A stretch of 64,000 bases of DNA from Puccinia triticina. Its lineage: Eukaryota; Basidiomycota; Pucciniomycetes; Pucciniales; Pucciniaceae. Within the stretch, counting starts at the first letter, position 1. Each line of letters begins with the position of its first letter. This document shows, in pieces, positions 11,850-22,492 of this stretch. The translations under genes were made by a program, and so were the position numbers. The DNA lies in assembly GCF_026914185.1 (NCBI RefSeq), contig NC_070558.1, forward strand, positions 6,643,501 through 6,707,500, read 5' to 3'. A model generated the notes under the pieces. The model had not been told where the DNA came from. It saw nothing but the letters and a program-made list of their open reading frames with translations, and searched no databases.

Positions 11850-14800
11850 TAAAGAATGCACTTCACACCCGGGTACTCGCCACAAGTACGAGTATTTGCC
11901 CAAAAAATCTCAAATTCTAGATGCCCGCACCCACACCCGCACCCACGGGCACAGGAGCGGGCAAGTACGCGCGTACTTGTTGCAAGTACTCGCGGGTGCG
12001 CACAACGTTTTGCGGCAAAAGCTGTTCACCAGTCTCATTGCAGGCATGTATATTGTAACAACTATGTATTCTAAGATCTTTGACCTGATTTCTCCTTCAA
12101 TTTCTTGCTGTTGTTCCTTTTATTCAACTTCCATTTGTAAAGAAGCCCCTGCTTAATCTTACCATTTCTCGAATAAAAGGCCACTGTCATTCCTCTAGTG
12201 ACTGACCGTGCACTGAGCCTGTGCCTCCCCAAAGAGACGTAGTCCCTGCCAAAGCTAAAAGATTGCTCCACGTCCACAGTGGTTGCTGTCAAAGATGCAG
12301 GCAAATTAGTTTCAGAAAAAATTTGTAAAGAATCTAGATAATAAGATCGCACCTGGACAGCTCAGCACATCAAGTGCCATCTGGAGCAGCCCTTTGTGAG
12401 TATTACCGGCGCTTTGTTGTTGCTTCCACCATTTGAGGGGATCGACCGGCTTTCCTTCTTTGGTCAGCGCCAACCCTTCAGCGAGCCAAATTTGAAGAGG
12501 ATCGGTGAGGCTGGTTCCTCCACGGGCTTTGGAGGCCTCGATCAACCCTGCAAGGACACCTGTTGTGGGCTAGTGTACATCAAGTTAGCTTGAATGTACA
12601 AAAAACAAGAAATAACTTTTAATCACCTGAGAAGCCCGTCGACTGGGTGGCTGGCTTGTGGTTGGCTGAGTTGGAGGTTTGTAATAAGTTTCCCACATCT
12701 CGCGGGTGAGTTGAATTGCCTCGCTGATCCACTCAGGCTTCCACTTGGCTAGTTTAAAATACTCGTCTTTGAATGACGGGTGAAGAACTGCAACAAGACA
12801 ACATTTTCAGTATGGCATTTTGAGGAAAAAATACCATGAATATATATAATATCTTACCCATAGCAACTTGGTATAATGGGGAGCAGCCGGTGAGAGTGTA
12901 ATACTTATTTGTTAGCTGCAGACCTGCCCGACAGGCGTTCCTTAAGGCTGACGGGTATTTTTCTTGCTTCTCAGAAATCGCAGAAGAAAGGTGACCGGTG
13001 ATCTGGTTGATGAAGACCACAATTTCAGATATCCTAGCAGCACCGCTAGCCGAGACTTGCTGGGTGATATCGTAGAAGGGTTGAAGGACCTCCACAAGGT
13101 CTCTGGCTAAATCGAGATCGTTCTTGTTGATGTGAGAGTCGCGGGAGGGGCCATGACGTTTATCTTTCTGCCAGTCAATACTAACAAAAACTTGATCATA
13201 TTAGGTTTTTTTTTGTATTTGTTAGAAGAGAAATATATACTAACACGGCTGCCGAGCATCTTAAGATACTTTCCAATTGCAAAAGTGTTGAGTTCCACCT
13301 TGTTCTCACGTCCTGTGGAACGCTGTGTAGCTTTGAACACTTGTGTTCCTGACAGAGTTCAACAAAAAGAGCCTTGGAATTAGGGGACTTCTTTAGCTTG
13401 CAAGAAATCACTCGGAACTGATCAAACCAGTTCATACTTTAGTTCAATTGAAAAGCAAGGTAGATGAACAAGGGTGGCTGACTTTGGCAAGTGTTTCTTT
13501 GCAGGATTGGGAAGTGTATCAATCAATTTCCTCTTCATCACTCAACTCTTGGACATCCTCGTCCTCGAGTTCGATCTCTTCATCGTCAATGAGCTCTGCC
13601 GCCAGAGGGGCATTCCCAGGAGGTCCTTTGGCGACCTCAATCTCAGTTTCATTTTTGGAATTGCTAATATCTTCTGTCATCCTAGGTAGGTACGTACCAA
13701 AAGGTTTAAGATCTCAGCAATGATTAATGCCAACAGAGATTGCAACAAGAATAACATGATAGAAATACAATTGTATTTGGTCCTCTGGATCTTCAAGTTC
13801 CTCGCCATCTTCAGAGCCTTCTTCAGGGGATGTGAGTTGTGTTTTTTTCTTGTGGCTTCCAAAAGGTTGCAATATGACCTGAGCAATTAAATTTAAAATG
13901 TGAGAAAAACACCGTATCCATTGCGGTTTGCCTTTAAAACGAGGCCAACGGAAACTTCCGATCGGTCCAACCATTTTCTGGTTGTTGGTTGCGTTATCGG
14001 TTACAATCCTACAGATCTGTGAGAAAAAAAATTGAAAATGAGACCAAGACAGCTAGAAGCCGAAGAACATAAAATGAACAATGGTGCTTACCTTGTCCTT
14101 TAACCCAAACTTTTCAACAATCACCTGGATTGTTTCAGCAAGATACTCACCCGTGTGACTTTTTTCAAGTCTGACGAAGTCCAGAGGCATGGCCTCCAGA
14201 CAAACACCAGTATTGTCTCCTTCAAGTTCGACCAAGCGGTAAATTACTGTTCCTAATATGTTGAACCCGTTCGGGGACTGCCAGGCATCAAGACCTAAAT
14301 ACATTGCACCCTTGTGATTCTTGAAATAAAAGAAAGTCAGAAAAGTGAAACTGAGAAGAAGAAGAAATCAACAACCTTGAGAGATTCTATGAAAGACTCC
14401 TGCACGGCCGTGTATAATTGACCAATATCTTTGGATACTGCCCTATCTGTTGGTATATTTTGTATGACAACCGGGTGTAGAATCGCTTTGTGGGCATTTT
14501 CCCCAAGAGCTGAAAATGGGCGGGCCGTTTCTGCACACCAAATCACACAAAGCTGTGGTACCTATTGCAACATGAAAATCATTGTCATACCGGCAAAACA
14601 AGCAAGCAAAATAAGCTTTTACCTCTTGGGCATCAACATCGCCGGTGCCAGAAATACCAAGAGCTGAAAGGCTTTGAGATTTTGATTCCTTTGCCTTCTT
14701 CATGCAAGTTGCAACATGCTTGGAGAGGTTGCTGGGTGAAGTATCATAAATTGGCCGGTTGATGTTGTTGCCGCAGCTGGAAATAAACAATGTATTATGA

Positions 14801-15668
14801 AACATGAAAGGAAGGGAAAAACATTAGGTGATTTTTTGAGAAAGTACAGTTGATAAGTGAAAGAATACCTACGTTTTACACCGGTATGCAACCATTAATC
14901 GGCCATGTTTATCCTTCTGATCGGACAGTTGCGGGGGGTCGTAATAAGCATAGCAAGGACTGAGTTGATTCGCATGGACTCTCCGCGCTTTTCCTGAGGA
15001 AAAATGGATATCCAGAGAGCCTGAGGTCAGTGTTTTGATCTAATCGGTTGAGATAATGAGTTGAAGCGGACATTACTCACTCAGCTCTTGTTCATTGGTG
15101 AGTTCCTGACACTTTGAGCCTTGAGTGCTCCCAGGATTTGGATTATCTTGGTCAGTAGCCACTAATTCTTCATCAGAATGATCCATTCAAACAATTTCTC
15201 GGTTATTTCTCTTGTGCAATTGTTGCTTGGATCGAGGTTCATCCAAATTATTGAGTTCAGATATTTCTTGGGTTTCTTGGGGTCGTCTCTTGTGGGAAGG
15301 TTTATTGGATTGAGCTGGGGTACTAGAGATGGAAGAGGTGGGTGATGACTTGCGGCGCTTCTTGCTGTTCCCGTTACCTGCCATGGTGGTGATGATATGG
15401 AATGATATGTATGTAGGCTGCACCCGCGGTAAAGATGGGATAGGCACCTGGGACAGTCCGGGGGTACATGCAGCGGCACCTCTGGTTGCCCCGCGACCAA
15501 GACCAGCTCTGGCTCCGGGTATATAGCAAGTACTTGCCTGTTTTTTAGCCCAAAAACCTGGCACCCGCACCCGCACCCGGCACCCGTGGGCAAGTACTTG
15601 TTGCAGGCCCACAAGTACTCGCCCACGGGTGCCGAGTACTTGGAAAGGAGTACTTGGTGCAATCTTTA
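11850..15668 (-). mobile_element. Complete autonomous-type hAT transposon, TSD GCCCAAAG
   Basis: Termini are TAAAGAATGCAC (11850-11861) and GTGCAATCTTTA (15657-15668), 11 of 12 matching as inverted repeats and fitting the hAT end consensus YARNG. GCCCAAAG is duplicated perfectly at 11842-11849 and 15669-15676. Subterminal regions are full of GCAAGTACT and CGGGTGC motifs in both orientations, typical transposase-binding clusters. The interior is one transposase gene on the minus strand. Confidence 0.9.
12071..15186 (-). CDS. hAT-family transposase, multi-exon
   Basis: The gene can be read from ATG 15186 (MDHSDEE) through exons 15186-15081, 14993-14873, 14776-14623, 14561-14376, 14319-14092 and further exons to a stop at 12071; these phases agree. 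An N-terminal BED-type zinc finger is split by an intron (SPCYAYY, then CKTCGNNINRPIYD, then H-x4-C). Next come the hAT segments VPQLCVIWCAETARPF, MYLGLDAWQSPNGFNI, IVTDNATNNQKM and RCFSHILNLIAQ, an acidic stretch, then DVRTRWNSTLLQLE. The C-terminal dimerisation region (VDVEQSFSFGRDYVS) is clear. An in-frame TGA near 13515, between the acidic stretch and ETLAKVS, is either a nonsense mutation or a splice I did not resolve. An upstream frame from ATG 15384 also stops at TGA 15187. Confidence 0.85.
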
Positions 15669-15676
15669 GCCCAAAG

Positions 15677-16139
15677 GCAGAACCCAAGCAGCAGCAACCG
15701 TGAATCCTAAAGAGATAGCAGGAGGTGAGCAGCAGAGTTCACAAGCTAAGAAGTAGCAAGTTCAAAGGACTAACCAGCTGACTCTGATAAAACAGATAAC
15801 GTTGGCGGCCCTGACCAAACGCATAACTCAAGCTAATTAAGGCAAGAAAAGAGGAAAACCCTCAGCCCCAAGCAAGCAAGCCTTACCAACCCCAAAATGG
15901 GAGAAAGAAGCGGAGGCTGATGCCATGACTCAACGTCAACAGATCAGCCAAAACACTGCAGAACACCAACTCTTTCTCTCCTAAAAATAAACCCTAGAAG
16001 GTGGCCTCTAGTCTGCTTCTAGGTAAACTCTCACTTCATTTATCACTCACCCAAGCCTTTATGTCAAGATTTTTATAGCTTCTAGAATATTTTCTAATGA
16101 AATAAAAATTCTAGTTCCTCCAAATCTCTCATCTGTCAC
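15677..16139. other. Interval without a supported gene
   Basis: Interior sequence of the second TAGAGATGG element between the nested hAT and the right hairpin array. No ORF or structured repeat was recognised. Confidence 0.5.
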
Positions 16140-16310
16140 CCCTTTGACTGGGAGGGATTTCAAAGCAACTACAGAACCTCTTTGACCAGAAGGAATCCCT
16201 TCCAGTCAAAGAGGTTAAAAAACCTCTTGAGCCGGCAGGGATTCCTTCTGGTTGAAGAGGTTACAGAACCTCTTTGACTGGAAGGAAGGCCTTCCCAGTC
16301 CTTCTGGTTG
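16140..16310. repeat. Tandem hairpin array, TTTGACTGGAAGG family (right arm)
   Basis: Three to four units of the same inverted repeat as at 10780-11095 (CCAGAAGGAATCCCTTCCAG cores). It marks the right arm of the second TAGAGATGG element. Confidence 0.85.
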
Positions 16311-16391
16311 TTGGGGCATCCGCCACCTGCCCAAACAAGAGCAGGTACCCACTAAGAATACCCGGGTACCCGCTTGATTTCTCCCAGAAAC

Positions 16392-16520
16392 ACCGCAACA
16401 GCTACGCTACGCTATAAAAAGCGGCATTATAGCGTAGCGTAGCAATGTCACGCTATTCCTACAACCGCATAGCAAAAGCGGAGCAGGATTGTTGCTACTA
16501 TCAGCGGTAGCGTAGCGACA
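16392..16520. repeat. GCTACGCTACGC-type subterminal motif cluster
   Basis: GCTACGCTACGCTAT and ATAGCGTAGCGTAGC form an imperfect inverted pair, and AGCGGTAGCGTAGCG follows. The style matches the subterminal repeats of the element at 22493-24210. This is probably a small related insertion or remnant, but I found no clear ends. Confidence 0.45.
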
Positions 16521-16638
16521 GTCCCACTATGATAAATTGGAACAAACACGCACATGCTTGCGGGTACCCGCTGACCATGGGCGGGTACCCGCCAGTGGAT
16601 AGAAGGTACTGGCAACAGGTTTGTCGGGGCCATCTCTA

Positions 16639-16965
16639 ATACCAGATCGCCAAGAGGGATTCCTCTTGGCAAGCACTGTTATACACACACCAGCTCACCA
16701 AGAGGGATTCCTCTTGGCAAGCAGGTACATACCCATCAGATCGCCAAGAGGGATTCCTCTCAGTGAGAAGGTATAAACCCACCAGCTTGCTGAGGTGGAA
16801 TACTCTTGGCGAGCAGGTATATACACACCCAGCTTGCTGAGGGAGAATCATCTTGGCAAGCAGGTATACACACACCAGCTCGCCAAGAGGGATTCCTCTT
16901 GGCAAGCACTGGTATACACACACCAGCTTGCTGAAAGGGATCCCTTTTGGCGAGCAAGTATACAC
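16639..16965. repeat. Tandem hairpin array, CCAAGAGGGATTCCTCTTGG family
   Basis: About seven units of around 46 bp: CTCGCCAAGAGGGATTCC then its complement, with GCAGGTATACACACACCAG spacers. Fragments of the same array at 10640-10690 and 28480-28575 show that it belongs to the outer 18.8-kb element. Confidence 0.85.
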
Positions 16966-17510
16966 TAGAGATCGCCAAGTGGACCCGGGTACCCGTGGCG
17001 GGTGCGGGTGGTACCTGCGGTCATTTTGGGCATATACAGATACCCGGAGGCATCCGTAAGGCGGGTACCGGCGGTACCTGTGGCGGGTATCATGGGTACT
17101 GCCTACAATTCAACCCTCTAGCCGGTCTATGCCGGCTTCAAGGGTGGTGTAACCTCTTGATGACCAACACAGGCCGGTCATCAAGGGTGTATTTACCCTC
17201 TCGATGTCCAGCACAGAGCGGACATTGGGAGGGTGTATGTACATCTGCCCTCTTGATGTCCAGTCTGTGCTGGACACCAAGAGGGCAGACAGTCTTGATG
17301 GCACAGACGGACATTGAGAGGGGTGTGTTTACCCTACCAATGTCCGGTCTGTGCCGGTCACCAAGAGTTTACACCACCCTTGAAGCCGGTATGGACCGTC
17401 ATTGAGGGTGTATATACCCTCTCAGTGCCCGGTCTGGGGCGGATATCAAGAGGGATGTCTGCGTGTGAATTCTTGATGTCCGGTCTGGTCTGGACATCAA
17501 GAGTGTATGC
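16966..17510. mobile_element. Left end of a third TAGAGAT element with hairpin array; right end missing
   Basis: TAGAGATCGCC at 16966 is followed by a GGGTACCC/GCGGGTGC module and then an array (about 17110-17500) of TTGATGTCCGGTCTGTGC type hairpins. GTATACAC precedes it, but no matching right terminus with that flank was found, so it seems truncated. The array core is nearly the same as in the elements at 29014-29711 and 32889-34673. Confidence 0.5.
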
Positions 17511-17571
17511 CCTCTTGGTGTCTCTCTTGGTGAGCTGGTATCACTACCAAGATGGATGAATTTGCAATGTT

Positions 17572-17660
17572 TTATATTGATCAATATAGCGTATATTGAT
17601 CAATATAGCGTATATTGATCAATATAGCGTATATTGATCAATATAGCGTATATTGATCAA
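17572..17660. repeat. 19-bp tandem repeat TATATTGATCAATATAGCG
   Basis: Four to five copies form the left edge of the giant inverted-repeat element. The right edge (25365-25395) has about one copy, so the expansion is one-sided. Confidence 0.85.
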
Positions 17661-17818
17661 TTTATATTGATCTTTTTTTTTATTCCTCTTGATACCTTTG
17701 TCTGTGCTCCATGTCTCCTTAATAATCTTCTATAATATCTCTCCTTCCCCCTGTATTTGCTTCAAGCCACAGGAATCCTTTTTTTTGTCTGATAACATTC
17801 ATAAATTTCTACATACAC

Positions 17819-17924
17819 CAGGAAAAAACAATGATCACTTGCCTACAAGTGACATGAGAAAGTACAAAGGCCCCTTTTTACTTTGCTATGTCACTTGCAG
17901 AAAAGTGATGATTGTTTTTTCCTG
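17819..17924. mobile_element. hAT-like MITE of about 106 bp in the left giant arm
   Basis: CAGGAAAAAACAATGATCAC and its inverted partner ending TGTTTTTTCCTG bound it. The right giant arm lacks it and reads straight through (TACACCATTCAATTC), so it inserted after the arms formed. Flanks ACATACAC and TGATACAC suggest an eroded 8-bp duplication. Confidence 0.65.
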
Positions 17925-19653
17925 GTGATACACCATTCAATTCTTCATGAAAAAAAGACATTGCAAGTTTTAGGATTAATCCAGAGTGGCTGAGGGGTCT
18001 CGATTTTTTTTTCTTTTTTTTTACTTCAACATTTGATGTTATCAGATGTCTCCAAATCTACTTTTTTTCAAAAAAGGAAAAACATTGACCCCTGACCTCT
18101 CGCATGATACCATCCTGCAAACATTGTTAATTTGGTTGGTCAAACTTCCTGAAGATATTGCACATCATACTTGAAGTGCTACATGCATAGAAGGCCTTTT
18201 TGAAATTAGTTTACCATGGTTTAGCATATTTTTGTCAGGTTCTTTTTTTATCTGCTTTTGTTATCAACCACAAATTAATGTGGAATATTTCCACATAAAA
18301 TTTTCATCAGACAATTCTTCTGCATATAAAACCCAGAAATATTGTGTTTGGGGTCACATCCATTATGCAGCAGCTACAATCTGATCAGTTGCCAAATATC
18401 ACTACTTTGGTAGTTTCTTGGTGTTTCTGCCACTTTATCTCATCCCAGCGTGGGAATCCTTCTTCCATATGGTTACCAAAATGTTTACAAGCCTACAAAG
18501 CTTAATTATGTACCTTTAATGACCACAAAACCTACAAATGTAGCAGCTACAGTCTCATCAGTTCCCAAATATCACTATTTTGATAGTTTGTTGGTGTTTC
18601 TGCCACTATATTTCATCCCAGCGTGGGAATCATTCTGCCATATGGTTAAAAAAATGTTCAGAGACCCCCAAAGATTCATTATGTCCCTTTAATGACCACA
18701 AAACCCCCAAATTTAGAAGCTACAGTCTGATCAGTTCCCAAATATCACTAATTTGATAGTTTCTTGGTGTTTCTGCCACTATATCTCATCCCAGCGGGGG
18801 AATCCTTCTGCCATGTGGTTACCAGAATGTTGACAGGCCCCCAAAAATTCATCATGTACCTCTAATGATCACAAAACCCCCAAATGAAGAAGCTACAGTC
18901 TGATCAGTTCCCAAATATCACTATTATGATAGTTTCTTGGTGTTTCTGCCACTATATCTAATCCCAGCGTGAGAATTCTTCTGCCATATTGCTACCAATA
19001 TGTTGACAAGCTCCCAAAGTTTCATTATTTACCTTTAATGACCACAAAACCCCCAAATGTAGCAGCTACAGTCTGATCAGTTCCCAAATATTACTAATTT
19101 GGTAGTTTCTTGGTGTTTCTGCCACTATATCTCATCCCAGCGGGGGAATCCTTTTGCCATGTGGTTACCAGAATGTTTACAGGCCCCCAAAAATTCATCA
19201 TGTACCTTTAATGACCACAAAACCCCCAAATGAAGAAGCTACAGTCTGATCAGTTCCCAAATATCACTATTCTGATAGTTTCTTGGTGTTTCTGCCACTA
19301 TATCTAATCACGGCGTGAGAATTCTTCTGCCACATGGCTACCAAAATGTTGACAAGCCCCCAAATTTTCATTATTTACCTTTAATGACCACAAAACCCCC
19401 AAATGTAGCAGCTACAGTCTGATCAGTTCCCAAATATCACTACTTTGGTAGTTTCTTGGTGTTTCTGCCACTTTATCTCATCCCAGCGTGGGAATCCTTC
19501 TGCTATATGGTTTCTAAAATGTTAAAAAGTTCCCAAAGATTCATCATGTACCTTTACTGACCACAAAACCTCCAAATGGAGCAGCTACAGTCTGATCAGT
19601 TCCCAAATATCACTACTTTGGTAGTTTCTTGGTCTTTAGCCACTACATCTCAT

Positions 19654-20736
19654 CACTGCAAGAAAAACTCTAGAAACTGCATGCAGTTGAGATGCAGCAA
19701 GCTTGAATCAAGCCTCAGCTCAAGCTGGAGTCAAGCATCCCAATTCCATTCTGGTGCACCTTCATTGTGTACCTTGTTCAGCATCCCAATGCTTAACATG
19801 CTGGAGTGCTCATGCAGCAGGCTGAGACAAATTTTCAACCTTGCACATGAGCATCCCCCTGAGCACCCTTTTATTTTCTTTTATAAAACACTCCATGTGC
19901 CATTGAATCCAGCCAGAATATAACATAAAAAGGGCATGTACACATGAAGGGAATATGTACATATGAGAGGAATATGTATGCATGAAAGGGGAATGTGAGA
20001 AGGTGTATTAACACATAGAAGGGCTATGTACACATAATGAAAGGGGTATGCATGCATGAAAGGGGTATGTATTGATGAAAGGGGTATGTATGTATGAAAG
20101 AAGTATGTATGAATGAAAGGGGTATGTGCAGTAAGGGGTATTTGCACACAAAAGGGATATGTAAACATCAAAGGGGTATGTAAACCTGAATGATGAAAGG
20201 GTTGAAAAGGATGTAAAAAAGTCAAAGGGGAAATGCAAACATGAAAGGGTCATGAAAGCCTGGTGAAAAGGGTATGTACATATTGTGAAAGGGATACATG
20301 CACATGAAAGTGATACACGCAAATGAAAGGGATACACACACATAAAAGGGATACATGCACATAAAAAGGAAACATGTACATGAAAGGGATACACTCACAT
20401 GAAAGGGTTATGTGCATATAAAGGGGTATGTACACATTATGAAAGGACTGAATATATACAAAAGGAATATGTGCATATGAAAGCAATATGTGCACATGAA
20501 AGGGGTATGTGCAAATGAAAGGGGTATGTGCACATGAAAGGGGAATTTTCACATGAAAGCGGAATTTGCACAGGTATCAACTCAGTATTTTGGAGCCTGT
20601 ACTCAGTTTTTTGTACCTTAGAATCACTCTTGCATAAATTATGCAATGTGCATGGAAATTGAATCAACCAGTGCTTGATTCTTGCATGAGGCTTGCATCT
20701 CAACTGCAAGCGGTCTCCAGAGTTTTGCTTACAGTG
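19654..20736 (-). mobile_element. Non-autonomous CACTA-like element, copy 1, TSD CAT
   Basis: Ends CACTGCAAGAAAAACTCTAG and a degraded partner ending GCTTACAGTG are inverted. CAT is duplicated at 19651-19653 and 20737-20739, and the interrupted satellite resumes exactly there. The interior is a subterminal-type array of GAAAGGGGTATGTGCACATG units. The CACTG start and 3-bp duplication fit EnSpm/CACTA. Copy 2 at 31640-32826 is inverted relative to it. Confidence 0.8.
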
Positions 20737-21921
20737 CATCCTAGCGTGGGAATCCTTCTGCCATATGGTTACCAAAATGTTGATAGGCCCCCAAAGTTTC
20801 ATTATGTCCCTTTAATAACCACAAAACCCCCAAATGTAGAAGCTACAGTCTGATCAGTTCCCAAACATCGCTATTTTGGTAGTTCCTTGGTGTTTCTGCC
20901 ACTATATCTCATCCCAGCGTGGGAATCCTTCTGCCATATGGTTACCAAAATGTTGAAACGCCCCCAATGATTCATTACTTACCTTTAATGAACACAAAAC
21001 CCCCAATTGTAGAAGCTACAGTCTGATCAGTTCCCAAATATCACTACTTTGGTAGTTTCTTGGTTTTTCTGCCACTACATCTCATCCCAGCCTGGGAATC
21101 CTTCTGCCATATGGTTACAAAAATGTTGACAGGCCTCCAATGATTTATTATGTACCTTTACATGACCACAAAACCCACAATATAGCAGCTACAGTCTGAT
21201 CAGCTTCCAAATATCACTACTTTGGTAGTTCCTTGGTGTTTCTTCCACTATATCTCATTGAAGCGTGGGAATTCTTCTGCAATATTACATTTGGGGGTTT
21301 TGTGGTCATTCAAGGTACATAATGAAAATTTGGGGGCTTGTTTACATCTTGGTAACTATATGGCAGAAGAATTCCCACCCTGGGATGAGATATAGTGGCA
21401 GAAACACCAACAAACTACCAAAGTAGTGATATTTGGGAACTGATCAGACTGTAGCTGCTACTGTTGGAGGTTTTGTAGAATTCCCCGCTGGGATGAGATA
21501 TAGTGGCAGAAACACCAAGAAACTACCAAAGTAGTGATACTTGGAAACTGATCAGACTGCAGCTGCCACATTGGGGGGTTTTGTGGTCAGTAAAGGTACA
21601 TAATGAAACTTTGGGGGCTTCTCAACATTTTGGTAGCCACATGTCAGAAGAATTCTCACGCTGGGATGAGATATAGTGGCAGAAACAACAAGGAACTACC
21701 AAAGTAGTGATATTTGGGAACTGATCAGACTGTAGCTGCTACATTTGGGGGTTTTGTGGTCAGTAAAATTACATTATGAACTTTTGGGGGCTTGTAGACA
21801 TTTTTACAACCATATGGCAGAAGGATTCCCACGCTGGGATGAGATATAGTGGCAGAAAGACCAAGAAACTACCAAAGTAGTGATATTTGGGAACTGATCA
21901 GACTGTAGCTATGGCAGAAGA

Positions 21922-22252
21922 GGTAAGGACTTGGAATGAGTACTTCACTAAGACGGCTCAAGGGGAGTGCAACGGCGGGCACAAGGCCAAAAAGAGTTCC
22001 AGCTCCAATGGGTTGGGGGATAGATTTCTAGCATCAACAGAGAAGTCATCTGATGACTCTCTCTGTTAGTATCTATCTACAATTGAGAAATTAAAAGGAA
22101 GGAACTCTTACCTAGCATCAACAGAGAAGTCGTCCAATGATTTTCTGCCTAGCTAGGTAAAGGAAAGGAAGAGCTATTTCTAGGGCGGAGGACGGGACCG
22201 GCACAGGGGCTGTGATACTTTTGTGAAGTCCGTGCAAGGCGCGGGCTTTACG
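21922..22252. mobile_element. Unclassified 331-bp insertion in the satellite
   Basis: GAAGA stands on both sides (21917-21921 and 22253-22257) and satellite sequence resumes after it, suggesting a 5-bp duplication. Inside, TAGCATCAACAGAGAAGTC occurs twice. It ends in a GC-rich stretch (GGCGCGGGCTTTACG). No TG..CA ends, TIR or poly(A) was seen, so the class is unknown. Confidence 0.45.
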
Positions 22253-22492
22253 GAAGAATTCCCACACTGGGATGAGATATAGTGGCAGAAACACCAAGAA
22301 GCTACCAAAGTAGTGATATTTGGGAACTGATCAGACTGTAGCTTCTACATTTGGGGGTTTTGTGGTCATTAAGGGTACATAATGAATCTTTGGGGGCCTG
22401 TAAACATTTTGGTAACCATATGGCAGAAGGATTCCCACGCTGGGGTGAGATATAGTGGCAGAAAGACCAAGAAACTACCTAAGTATAGATAT

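Larger units (their letters stand above)
10687..16638. mobile_element. Second TAGAGATGG hAT-type element, nested in the composite
   Basis: TAGAGATGGCCCTGCC at 10687 and GGGGCCATCTCTA ending at 16638 are inverted ends. The flanks are ATACCAGC and ATACCAGA (7 of 8 match), both lying in the outer element's hairpin array, so this element interrupts that array. Both arms carry a different hairpin array (TTTGACTGGAAGGAATCC..). The 5.95-kb interior contains the complete hAT at 11850-15668. Confidence 0.65.

Noticed and set aside
15318..15330. TAGAGATGG at 15322 as a transposon end
   Set aside because: It lies in the 5' frame of the hAT transposase gene with no GGGTACCC module or partner end.
20008..20552. 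His/Phe/Pro-rich repeat ORFs (also 31880-32590)
   Set aside because: Open frames come from the CCCCTTTCATGTGCACATA repeats of the CACTA-like elements.
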